From Spirochaetia bacterium (GTDB lineage Bacteria > Spirochaetota > Spirochaetia > Sphaerochaetales > Sphaerochaetaceae), in contig SABI01000175.1 in NCBI GenBank assembly GCA_009929055.1, positions 1 to 5,301 on the forward strand: a stretch of 5,301 nucleotides of DNA, written 5' to 3'. Below, in pieces: positions 1 through 5,301 of the stretch (positions are counted from its first letter, which is position 1; each line of letters starts with the position of its first letter). The notes below the pieces were generated by a model. It was given only the letters and a program-made list of their open reading frames with translations, searched no databases and was not told where the DNA came from. The position numbers were made by a program, and so were the translations under genes.

Positions 1-1
1 T

Positions 2-694
2 TCTTTCGAAAAATGCTTTACACACCACATTAGTGGTATAGAACTTGATGTACACCTTATAAAGAGTGGCCATATAGTTGTAATACATGATCATAATCTA
101 CTACGTCTTGCACACAAAGATGTAATTGTAGAAGATCTTACCTATGATGAATTAAAACATTTTATCATAGGTGTGAGCGAAGAAGAGAGAGAGGAGAAAG
201 AGCATATTCCTCTCCTAGAAGAAGTTCTTTCTACCTACAAAGATCACTTCTATTATGATATTGAACTGAAAGTAACAAATTTTGGTCAACAAGGGATCGT
301 AGGAAAACTCATTGACCTTATCGATCTATACAATCTTAAAGAAAAGGTGATTGTCTCTTCATTTAACCCCTTTATTATAAGAAGGTGGAATAAAGAGACA
401 CATAAAGCTACACATTCAGGAATTATCTATAGCGAACATAGTGATGTACCAAAATTTCTCCATAAAGGACAAGGAAGGTTTGTTGCTCGTCCTTCTATTA
501 TAAAGCCACACCACCAATTACTCACAAAAGAATTAGTAGAAAGGTATCATAATCATAATTACGACGTAGTTACATGGACGGTTAATAAAGAAGAAGAAAT
601 TTTACATGCTCTTAATAGCAATGTTGATGGAATAATTAGTGATGATCCTCTTAAGGTTCTAGATATAATAAACGATGTAAAAGGGAATAGCTAA
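2..694 (+). CDS. Glycerophosphodiester phosphodiesterase, 5' end outside window
   Basis: Hydrolyses glycerophosphodiesters to glycerol 3-phosphate plus an alcohol, recycling phospholipid head-group breakdown products (GDPD family, TIM-barrel fold, metal dependent). The frame is open from base 2 to the TAA at 692-694, giving 230 visible residues. Seen motifs: GIELDVHLIKSGH (bases 35-73, acidic metal ligands E and D), VIHDHN (80-97, catalytic-type His), IPLLEEVL (206-229), DIELK (260-271, Glu ligand and Lys), SSFNP near 356-370, and near the C-terminus VTWTVN and VDGIISDDP, all diagnostic of the family. The N-terminal HRG motif and roughly 20-30 residues are missing to the left. A GTG at 173 opens a shorter frame but is internal, because catalytic residues lie upstream of it. 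No signal peptide can be judged; the compact single-domain form resembles cytoplasmic UgpQ-type enzymes. Its 3' end overlaps the convergent lipoprotein gene by 44 bases. Family assignment is very secure; the exact substrate is not known. Confidence 0.95.
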   Translation, partial: SFEKCFTHHISGIELDVHLIKSGHIVVIHDHNLLRLAHKDVIVEDLTYDELKHFIIGVSEEEREEKEHIPLLEEVLSTYKDHFYYDIELKVTNFGQQGIVGKLIDLIDLYNLKEKVIVSSFNPFIIRRWNKETHKATHSGIIYSEHSDVPKFLHKGQGRFVARPSIIKPHHQLLTKELVERYHNHNYDVVTWTVNKEEEILHALNSNVDGIISDDPLKVLDIINDVKGNS

Positions 695-2051
695 TAGTTC
701 CGAATTGGGAAAAAGCTTGTTTTGTTGCCTCTTCAATTGAATCCCCCATGCCAACAGCCTTTACTTGGTCCGTACTTTTATCACTTTCAACGCTCGGCAA
801 TTCATATAATGATATTTCACCTAGTACAGTAACAGCATACCCATCTCGAACCTGAGTGATTGTAGTAATCCCACTCTTTCCAAAAATCAATGGCCCATTT
901 TTATAGGTAGTTATGAGAGTATTAAAAAATTCTTCATCATCCTCTAAAGAAATATCTATAGGTTCAGTTTTTATCCCTCTTTTTTGTAAAGAGGCACTTA
1001 AAACATCTTCTGTATATGAAGATTCTAGGAGTTCTCCCTTTAATGAATACTCTCCGATACTAAGAAGTACCCGAGGCTGTGTGATGGAGGTCGGTCGATT
1101 ATAAGGGACTTTTATTGTCGAATTTATCACAAATTCATTCAATCTTGCCTTCTCTAAATCATCCAAATATTCAAGATATGGAGAGAATGGAGAGATGTCG
1201 AGTTGTATACTCAGTTCACCACGGGTGAGCATAGAAGGATTTGTGTTAACAAAGGAAGCTTTTCCGTCACTATCTGTAAAAATCGTTTTAGTATCTATGT
1301 ATACCTCTTGTCGAGCATTTTCTGCAATAAATGAGACTTGAAGGGGAACTTGTACGATCTTTGTTGATAAAGATCTCGTCCCTCGTTTTGCTTGAAACAG
1401 AAAAGAGGTTGAAGTTGACTCTTGGGAAAGATAATTAATAGTCATCTTTTCAATAACAGTAAAAAACCTTTTAACTGCATCTTTATAGAATTGGAGTCCG
1501 GTTTCATTAATAATTGAACTTGCTAATTCTGCAATTTCTAGATATTTAATAGCAGAATCAACATCTTGGTCTTTCCTTAACAATGAGGAAGCTTCATTTT
1601 GCAACTCTTTAATCTTATTAGTTTTCTCTTCTATTTCTACTAATAGTTCACTCCTATCATTATCAATAAGGGCCTTCTCAGCAACAGCGAGGTGGTGAAT
1701 TACTTGACTAGAATCTCCCTCTTTAATAAACACTCTCGTAATTTTGAGTTGATAGCGTTCAATACTCTCTCTTTCAGAGAGTTCAGTAATAAATTCTTTA
1801 CTCACATCTTTTCCAATATAGCGAGAAATTTGTTGGAGTATTGATTCATAAGATTTTAACTCTGCAAGGGCTTTACTTGGAGCTTCTCCTGTTCCTACAA
1901 AAGCAATTTGATCTCTATTTACACTAGGTTCATATACCCATATAGGTTTATCTTCTAAAGAAGATCGAATTAATGATTCAATAGAAGAACAACTACTTAA
2001 AGAGAAACAAAGAAGTAATAAAAACATATAATAGCCAATTTTTTTTGTCAT
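651..2051 (-). CDS. LPP20-like outer-envelope lipoprotein, three-domain
   Basis: A 466-residue predicted lipoprotein of unknown function. Seen: KK, a hydrophobic stretch and lipobox LSSC with Cys21 as the lipidation site. Residues about 36-140 (PIWVYEP, then FVGTGEA at 51-57, then a helix with ALAELKS) resemble the LPP20 domain. Residues about 128-210 are charged and mostly helical. Residues about 232-290 (VPLQVSF, then FTDSDGKASF) look like an Ig-like beta-sandwich. Residues about 324-466 (RVLLSIGEYSL, LIFGKSG, VGMGDSIEEATKQAF) resemble the alpha/beta fold of CsgG/TolB-N-type domains. Domain calls are by eye and tentative. Start: ATG at 2051 with only a weak ribosome site (purine-poor GTGGTAGTATAGTGAAATA upstream), so translation probably depends on the gene 12 bases upstream. 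An A8 run falls in codons 2-5. The gene's 3' end overlaps the convergent phosphodiesterase gene. It may act with the upstream barrel protein in the outer membrane; this is inferred from gene order alone. Confidence 0.82.
   Translation of the reverse strand: MTKKIGYYMFLLLLCFSLSSCSSIESLIRSSLEDKPIWVYEPSVNRDQIAFVGTGEAPSKALAELKSYESILQQISRYIGKDVSKEFITELSERESIERYQLKITRVFIKEGDSSQVIHHLAVAEKALIDNDRSELLVEIEEKTNKIKELQNEASSLLRKDQDVDSAIKYLEIAELASSIINETGLQFYKDAVKRFFTVIEKMTINYLSQESTSTSFLFQAKRGTRSLSTKIVQVPLQVSFIAENARQEVYIDTKTIFTDSDGKASFVNTNPSMLTRGELSIQLDISPFSPYLEYLDDLEKARLNEFVINSTIKVPYNRPTSITQPRVLLSIGEYSLKGELLESSYTEDVLSASLQKRGIKTEPIDISLEDDEEFFNTLITTYKNGPLIFGKSGITTITQVRDGYAVTVLGEISLYELPSVESDKSTDQVKAVGMGDSIEEATKQAFSQFGTISYSLLHRLLYLEP
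2039..2046 (-). repeat. A8 homopolymer at start of lipoprotein gene
   Basis: On the coding strand the gene begins ATG ACA AAA AAA ATT, giving eight consecutive A. Loss of one A would put TTG GCT ATT ATA in frame and reach a TAA about 14 codons later, before the lipobox is read. Runs of this length can slip during replication or transcription, but A8 also arises by chance when a signal peptide starts with two Lys in an AT-rich genome. Confidence 0.6.
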
Positions 2052-2063
2052 TATTTCACTATA

Positions 2064-3131
2064 CTACCACAAAAGGGAGAATTGCATCACGATTTTATAA
2101 TGAGTATTCTCACTATCTACAGCAGAAGCATCTTCTGCTTTCATAATTACTGTATGGTTTAGAGCTCCTCCCATTGAAAAAGCGAAGGAACTATTAAAAA
2201 AGTATTGAATGAGAAGACTTGTTGTACTTTGAAACATGAACTGGACTTTTTGATTGAGGTGCATTCCAAACCCAATTTTACTTTGAGCTATTAAAGAGAG
2301 GTGTGTATACCACTTATAAGAATTGGAGGGAGAGAAGAACAGACTCATTGGAAGAATTCCATTAAACCCTCCTTGTATTATAATAGATGTGGCTGAATCA
2401 CTAAAAGAATAAGACCCCTTTACACCAAAATCAGCCGTTATCGCCCCCCTATAACTAAATAATTCGAACATTACCCCGATGCCTATTTCGTCTAAATTAA
2501 AAGGAAGGAGAAATGAAATCTTATGGGTAGGCCCTTGCTCAAGCTTCATATATTCAACAAAGCCTTCTTTTGCCCATAGGGGTCTAAGATAGATAAATTC
2601 ATCATCTTCTCGATCGACGAGAATGAGAGAATTCACTTGGTTAGTGTTATCTTTTGTTACTAATAATTTCCCTACTATCTTCTCATTGTCCCCTTTTTTT
2701 GCACTCAAGGGAGCGTTGTTCGAGGTATATAATCGGTAAGGGTCACTATCTAAAGAAAAAAGAGCACTCATTACTGACGGGACAATCTTTTTGAAATTAA
2801 TAAAAAACTCTCTTTCAATAGATTCTTTATTTTCTACTAGATAAGAGAGACTTCTTTTCTCAATACTACTATTGTGAGTAAACAAAAGATTACTTTGAAC
2901 TAAGACTTCTGGAGAAAAAAGCTCTTCATCTATCTCTACATCAACAATTTCTACCCCTAATTCTCCCTCACCCACTCCAATCATACCAGCATTTTGTTTG
3001 AGGATAATAAGGGACTCATCTTCTAATGATGTTATTGAAATATTCGCCTCTTTTGCATAGAGAGGAGATGAAAAGAGTATGATGAAGAGGAAAAGAAGGG
3101 TACTACATCGCCTAATAATTATTTTACCCAA
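2064..3131 (-). CDS. Exported protein with probable C-terminal outer-membrane beta-barrel
   Basis: A 355-residue protein I do not recognise by name. Seen: a Sec signal peptide with basic start (K3, R7, R8), hydrophobic core from about 11 to 20 and an SPLYA cleavage site after Ala26. Residues 27-200 are a soluble, mixed domain containing GVGEGELG and YLRPLWAKEGFVEYM. From about 203 to the end there are alternating short segments rich in aromatic and hydrophobic residues separated by polar turns (FLLPFNL, GIGVMFELF, ITADFGVKGSYSF, VQFMFQ, FAFSMGGAL), finishing in MQFSLLW. A terminal aromatic residue is typical of barrels inserted by the BAM machinery. Start: TTG at 3131-3129, the best start between an in-frame TGA (3149-3147) and the signal peptide, with GAGGAG at 3148-3143. 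The start overlaps the end of pepT by 13 bases, so the two are likely translationally coupled. The stop lies 12 bases before the lipoprotein gene. The barrel call is inference from sequence texture. Confidence 0.78.
   Translation of the reverse strand: MGKIIIRRCSTLLFLFIILFSSPLYAKEANISITSLEDESLIILKQNAGMIGVGEGELGVEIVDVEIDEELFSPEVLVQSNLLFTHNSSIEKRSLSYLVENKESIEREFFINFKKIVPSVMSALFSLDSDPYRLYTSNNAPLSAKKGDNEKIVGKLLVTKDNTNQVNSLILVDREDDEFIYLRPLWAKEGFVEYMKLEQGPTHKISFLLPFNLDEIGIGVMFELFSYRGAITADFGVKGSYSFSDSATSIIIQGGFNGILPMSLFFSPSNSYKWYTHLSLIAQSKIGFGMHLNQKVQFMFQSTTSLLIQYFFNSSFAFSMGGALNHTVIMKAEDASAVDSENTHYKIVMQFSLLW
2690..2700 (-). repeat. A7G4 run inside the barrel-protein gene
   Basis: The coding strand reads GCA AAA AAA GGG GAC at residues 144-148 (AKKGD), giving A7 followed by G4. 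This is an A AAA AAA slippery heptamer in the reading frame and a possible indel hotspot. It could equally be chance in a lysine-rich loop. Confidence 0.5.
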
Positions 3132-4357
3132 TAGTGTACAATCTCCTCAACTAATCGAGCTGCATCTACTGCCTGAGAAATACTGAGCCACTCATAACGA
3201 GAGTGGATATTGTGACCACCTGTGAAAATGTTTGGTGTGGGAATCCCAAGGGAAGTAAGGCGGGAGCCATCTGTCCCCCCCCTAATAATTTTCTCTTCCA
3301 ATGGAAGATGAATAATCTTAGCTGAGGCAAATATTGACTCCATCACCTCAGGTTGCTCTTTAATTTTATCGGCCATATTTGCATAAGAGAAATGACTGCT
3401 AAGAGTTACTTTGCCACCAGGAAAAAGTTTTTCAACTGTTTGTCCAACACTTTTTAAGGTCTCAATTCTTTCATTAAGGCGATTAATATCGAAATCTCGT
3501 ACATAATAGAGTAATGAGGTATGAACGATGGTTCCTTTAATATCATCAACACTATAATACCCATATCGCCCATCTGTAGCTTCAGGACTCTCACTTCGAG
3601 GAATTGCATTCATGAAAGTAGCTGCCATTGAAACACTATTTACTAATCTTCCTCTTGCTGCTCCTAAGTGGTAAGGAACTCCAGTAAATTCTACTTTTAC
3701 ACTAGCTGCGTTGAAACACTCACCCTCAATTTCACCACCACCATTACCATCGATTGTATAACACACTTTGGCTTTGATAAGGGAAAGATCAAAAGCATCC
3801 ATTCCTCCACCTGTCTCTTCATCACTTGTAAAGATGAGTTCTACTATGCCATGTTTTACTTCATCATGACTCATGAGATATTCAGCGAGACTCATGATTA
3901 TGGCAACACCAGATTTATCATCAGCTCCTAATAGAGTAGTTCCATCAGTAACGACAATAGTGGAACCAACCTGGTGAGTAAGATCACTATTATGTGATGG
4001 GTCTAACACGTATTGATCATTTAAAATAATAACACCACCATCGTAATCGGTAACTACTCTAGGCTTCACATCATTGCCCCATACATCATCAGCTGTATCA
4101 ACGTGGGCCATAAATCCTATAGGGGTAACTTCTTTATCAACATTAGAAGGAATTCTCGCTACAACATATCCTTTATGATCAAAGGTGACGTCACTAATTC
4201 CAAGTTCTTTTACTTCTTTGGCTAACATTTCTAATAATTCGAGTTGCCCATCGGTTGTAGGTCTTTTATCACTAACATGTGGATCGCTCATTGTATTTAC
4301 TACTGCGTATCGTAAAAATCGTTTTAAAATTGTTTCATGATAAGGAAAATTTGACAT
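3119..4357 (-). CDS. pepT: Peptidase T, zinc tripeptide aminopeptidase
   Basis: Cytoplasmic M20B metallopeptidase that removes the N-terminal residue of tripeptides, completing peptide degradation and nutritional peptide use. It is 412 residues, close to the roughly 410 usual for PepT. Two-zinc site residues seen: H85 and catalytic D87 (MAHVDTADDVWG), bridging D146 (LLGADDKSG), catalytic base E180 with E181 (FTSDEETGGG), D203 (TIDGNGGGEIEGE) and H382 (IFTGGHNIHSRYEW). The dimerisation/lid domain is about residues 215-330 and includes H230 in GVPYHLGAARGRLVNS. RGGTDGSRLTSLGIPTPN (359-376) is a family signature. No signal peptide is present. Start: ATG at 4357, chosen for the AAGGAG at 4372-4367 and the family-like N-terminus. 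It is the first gene of a likely three-gene transcript and overlaps the next gene by 13 bases. A G8 run encodes Arg359-Gly361 (AGG GGG GGG), which is unusual in this AT-rich DNA. Function is secure; a role linking it to the two envelope genes is not evident. Confidence 0.97.
   Translation of the reverse strand: MSNFPYHETILKRFLRYAVVNTMSDPHVSDKRPTTDGQLELLEMLAKEVKELGISDVTFDHKGYVVARIPSNVDKEVTPIGFMAHVDTADDVWGNDVKPRVVTDYDGGVIILNDQYVLDPSHNSDLTHQVGSTIVVTDGTTLLGADDKSGVAIIMSLAEYLMSHDEVKHGIVELIFTSDEETGGGMDAFDLSLIKAKVCYTIDGNGGGEIEGECFNAASVKVEFTGVPYHLGAARGRLVNSVSMAATFMNAIPRSESPEATDGRYGYYSVDDIKGTIVHTSLLYYVRDFDINRLNERIETLKSVGQTVEKLFPGGKVTLSSHFSYANMADKIKEQPEVMESIFASAKIIHLPLEEKIIRGGTDGSRLTSLGIPTPNIFTGGHNIHSRYEWLSISQAVDAARLVEEIVHYWVK
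3143..3148 (-). promoter_or_regulatory. Ribosome binding site for the barrel protein's TTG start
   Basis: GAGGAG lies on the minus strand inside the last codons of pepT, 11 bases before the TTG at 3131. It is the only good Shine-Dalgarno match in the short stretch between the upstream in-frame TGA (3149-3147) and the signal peptide, so it supports the TTG start even though the spacing is a little long. Confidence 0.6.
3275..3282 (-). repeat. G8 homopolymer in pepT
   Basis: Eight C on the plus strand, read as AGG GGG GGG in pepT codons 359-361. A one-base loss would lead to a TAG at 3168-3166; a one-base gain would lead to a TGA at 3194-3192. Both remove zinc ligand H382 and end translation well before the start of the downstream barrel gene. 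The two glycines use GGG, whereas most glycines nearby use GGT, GGA or GGC. Confidence 0.75.
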
Positions 4358-4366
4358 ATATAGGTG

Positions 4367-4372
4367 CTCCTT
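4367..4372 (-). promoter_or_regulatory. Ribosome binding site of pepT
   Basis: AAGGAG on the minus strand, 9 bases before the ATG at 4357. It is a near-consensus Shine-Dalgarno at normal spacing and fixes the pepT start. Confidence 0.85.
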
Positions 4373-4387
4373 GTATTTGCTTTTCCT

Positions 4388-4416
4388 ATTATTTCATAAT
4401 CGACAGCAGACAACAA
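4388..4416 (-). promoter_or_regulatory. Candidate sigma-70-type promoter for the pepT unit
   Basis: On the minus strand, TTGTTG (4416-4411) is a weak -35 box. A 17-base spacer follows, then AATAAT (4393-4388), which matches the TATAAT -10 box at five of six positions. The TG at 4396-4395 one base before it makes an extended -10 (TGA-AATAAT), which can compensate for a weak -35. The expected transcription start is near 4381, leaving a leader of about 25 bases before pepT. It sits just after the terminator of the previous gene, as expected for the head of a new transcript. Found by eye and not tested. Confidence 0.55.
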
Positions 4417-4429
4417 GGGGATAAATGAA

Positions 4430-4461
4430 TTTGAGCCTCTAATTATGATAAGAGGCTCAAA
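4430..4461. terminator. Hairpin terminator after the membrane lipoprotein gene
   Basis: TTGAGCCTCT (4431-4440) and AGAGGCTCAA (4451-4460) form a perfect inverted repeat, extended to 11 pairs by T4430 and A4461, with a 10-base loop. It starts 22 bases beyond the stop of the minus-strand lipoprotein gene. On that strand the stem is followed by ATTCATTTAT, an imperfect U-rich tail, so it is a moderate intrinsic terminator. It separates that gene from the pepT promoter. The plus strand has A-rich rather than T-rich DNA after the stem, so it is not expected to work in that direction. Confidence 0.75.
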
Positions 4462-4483
4462 AGATAAAAATAGTAATTCTTAC

Positions 4484-5301
4484 TTAAGCATTAAAATTAT
4501 ATTTTTTCAACATCGGTTTTACTAAATCTAATACTTGGTAAATTGAGAAAACAATGAGAACAAGCCCTGTTACGACCGGTCCATTATTCATGGTTTTACC
4601 TACACTAATCATCGAAGTAGCTAAGGCGAAAGCTGTTGATGGGTCAGTAGTAACATCCATTATCCACTCTTGAAATGATTCACTCATATTGTCCCCATAT
4701 TGATAATATCGATAAATAGACAATACTGTTGTAGCGACAACTCCAGCTGCAATAGCTATAGCAGCAGCAGCTGTTACTTTACCCCAGAAGATTACTTTTG
4801 GTATAAAAGTGTAGACAATTCCAGCTACCATCAATACGATAGTTTTTGTTAACAATTTTTGCAAATCCCTTAAAAAAGGTTCCCTTTGACTCATTGGAAG
4901 TGCCCTTGATTGAGCCTCTCCAAAAGCTAGAGTTCTCGCCTCCACTTCTACTATCTGCTTCTCTAGATTCGTCATCTCCTCTTCACTAATAAGGTTTTCA
5001 GCTAAAGAGAGAAGTGTCGATGAATCTTCTCCGCTAAACAGGGCGTGTGAAAATTTAAGGTAATCTTCCCCGTTCTCTTCAGCAAGCATTCCGTTCACAA
5101 CCTGAGTACCATTACTTTCTCCATTACGACTCATTCGTCCCTCGAGATTCCCTTCATGCTCATCTATAATGGGTTTAATAATATCCCATTGCTCATCTAT
5201 TATTGATGCAACAGGCTCTATTAAGTCCTTACTATCAAATGATGGGTTTGGATGTGAGTCCCATGCGACTGTACACCCTATTATTGATACGATGAGGTAC
5301 A
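4484..5301 (-). CDS. Putative lipoprotein with several membrane segments, 5' end outside window
   Basis: I do not recognise the family. The frame is open from the right edge to the TAA at 4486-4484, giving 271 visible residues. An ATG at 5134 would give 216 residues and has GAGGG six bases upstream, but the frame continues upstream without a stop and encodes YLIVSIIGC (5299-5273), a hydrophobic stretch ending in lipobox IIGC, followed by a polar, acidic mature start. The real start is therefore probably at or just beyond the window edge; the codon cut by the edge ends in TG. Counting from the ATG at 5134, residues 1-95 are acidic and helical (EEEMTNLEKQIVEVEA at 51-66), about 98-116 and 119-141 are hydrophobic (the second with AAAAIAIAAGVVATTVL), 166-178 is weakly hydrophobic, and 186-205 is a third clear membrane segment, with a basic end (KPMLKKYNFNA). 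Membrane location is likely; function is unknown. A hairpin terminator follows the stop. Confidence 0.75.
   Translation of the reverse strand, partial: YLIVSIIGCTVAWDSHPNPSFDSKDLIEPVASIIDEQWDIIKPIIDEHEGNLEGRMSRNGESNGTQVVNGMLAEENGEDYLKFSHALFSGEDSSTLLSLAENLISEEEMTNLEKQIVEVEARTLAFGEAQSRALPMSQREPFLRDLQKLLTKTIVLMVAGIVYTFIPKVIFWGKVTAAAAIAIAAGVVATTVLSIYRYYQYGDNMSESFQEWIMDVTTDPSTAFALATSMISVGKTMNNGPVVTGLVLIVFSIYQVLDLVKPMLKKYNFNA

Noticed and set aside
173..694. Phosphodiesterase starting at the GTG at 173
   Set aside because: The frame is open to the left edge and the upstream part encodes the essential GIELDVH and VIHDHN motifs, so the GTG is an internal valine codon.
683..700. Possible hairpin GGAA...TTCC at the convergent 3' ends
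   Set aside because: Only four clean pairs and no T-run on either strand; too weak to call a terminator.
913..1104. Plus-strand 63-residue frame
   Set aside because: Lies opposite the lipoprotein gene, has no ribosome site or recognisable domain, and is a shadow of the minus-strand coding sequence.
2690..2700. Programmed -1 frameshift at the A7G4 run
   Set aside because: The heptamer is slippery, but the gene continues in frame to a sensible barrel-like C-terminus and I see no clear stimulatory structure or alternative product.
3668..3931. Plus-strand 87-residue frame
   Set aside because: Antisense to the conserved catalytic core of pepT, with a Cys/Thr/Phe-rich composition that mirrors the pepT codons; no independent support.

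Overview
This AT-rich window comes from a bacterium with an outer membrane. The evidence is two genes with lipoprotein signal peptides (lipobox plus cysteine) and one Sec-exported protein whose C-terminal half looks like a beta-barrel ending in Trp. The mix of peptidase T, a large LPP20-like lipoprotein and a lineage-specific outer-membrane protein suggests a low-GC spirochaete. That is a guess from gene flavour and not proof. No rRNA, tRNA, mobile element, CRISPR array or phage gene is visible.

Layout. At the left edge, on the plus strand, is the 3' part of a glycerophosphodiester phosphodiesterase (positions 2-694), whose N-terminus lies outside the window. Everything else is on the minus strand. 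Read from right to left there is first a lipoprotein with several membrane segments (5301-4484), whose start lies outside the window and which ends in a hairpin terminator. A 126-base gap follows, holding that terminator and a good promoter candidate. Next comes a tightly packed three-gene unit: pepT (4357-3119), an exported protein with a probable outer-membrane beta-barrel (3131-2064, TTG start, overlapping pepT by 13 bases), and an LPP20-type lipoprotein (2051-651, 12 bases downstream). The last gene converges on the phosphodiesterase gene and their 3' ends overlap by 44 bases.

How the genes fit together. PepT is a cytoplasmic zinc tripeptidase that finishes peptide breakdown. The two genes behind it encode envelope proteins and are probably made together, perhaps as an outer-membrane protein with a lipoprotein partner. 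The link to PepT may be only shared transcription. The phosphodiesterase recovers glycerol 3-phosphate from phospholipid head-group debris and is on a separate transcript.

The most notable points are a G8 run inside the catalytic region of pepT, with long homopolymer runs in both downstream envelope genes; a three-domain lipoprotein paired with an unrecognised barrel protein; a lipoprotein that also appears to span the membrane; and the antisense 3' overlap. None of these proves a new system. The envelope pair and the homopolymer runs are the best leads.
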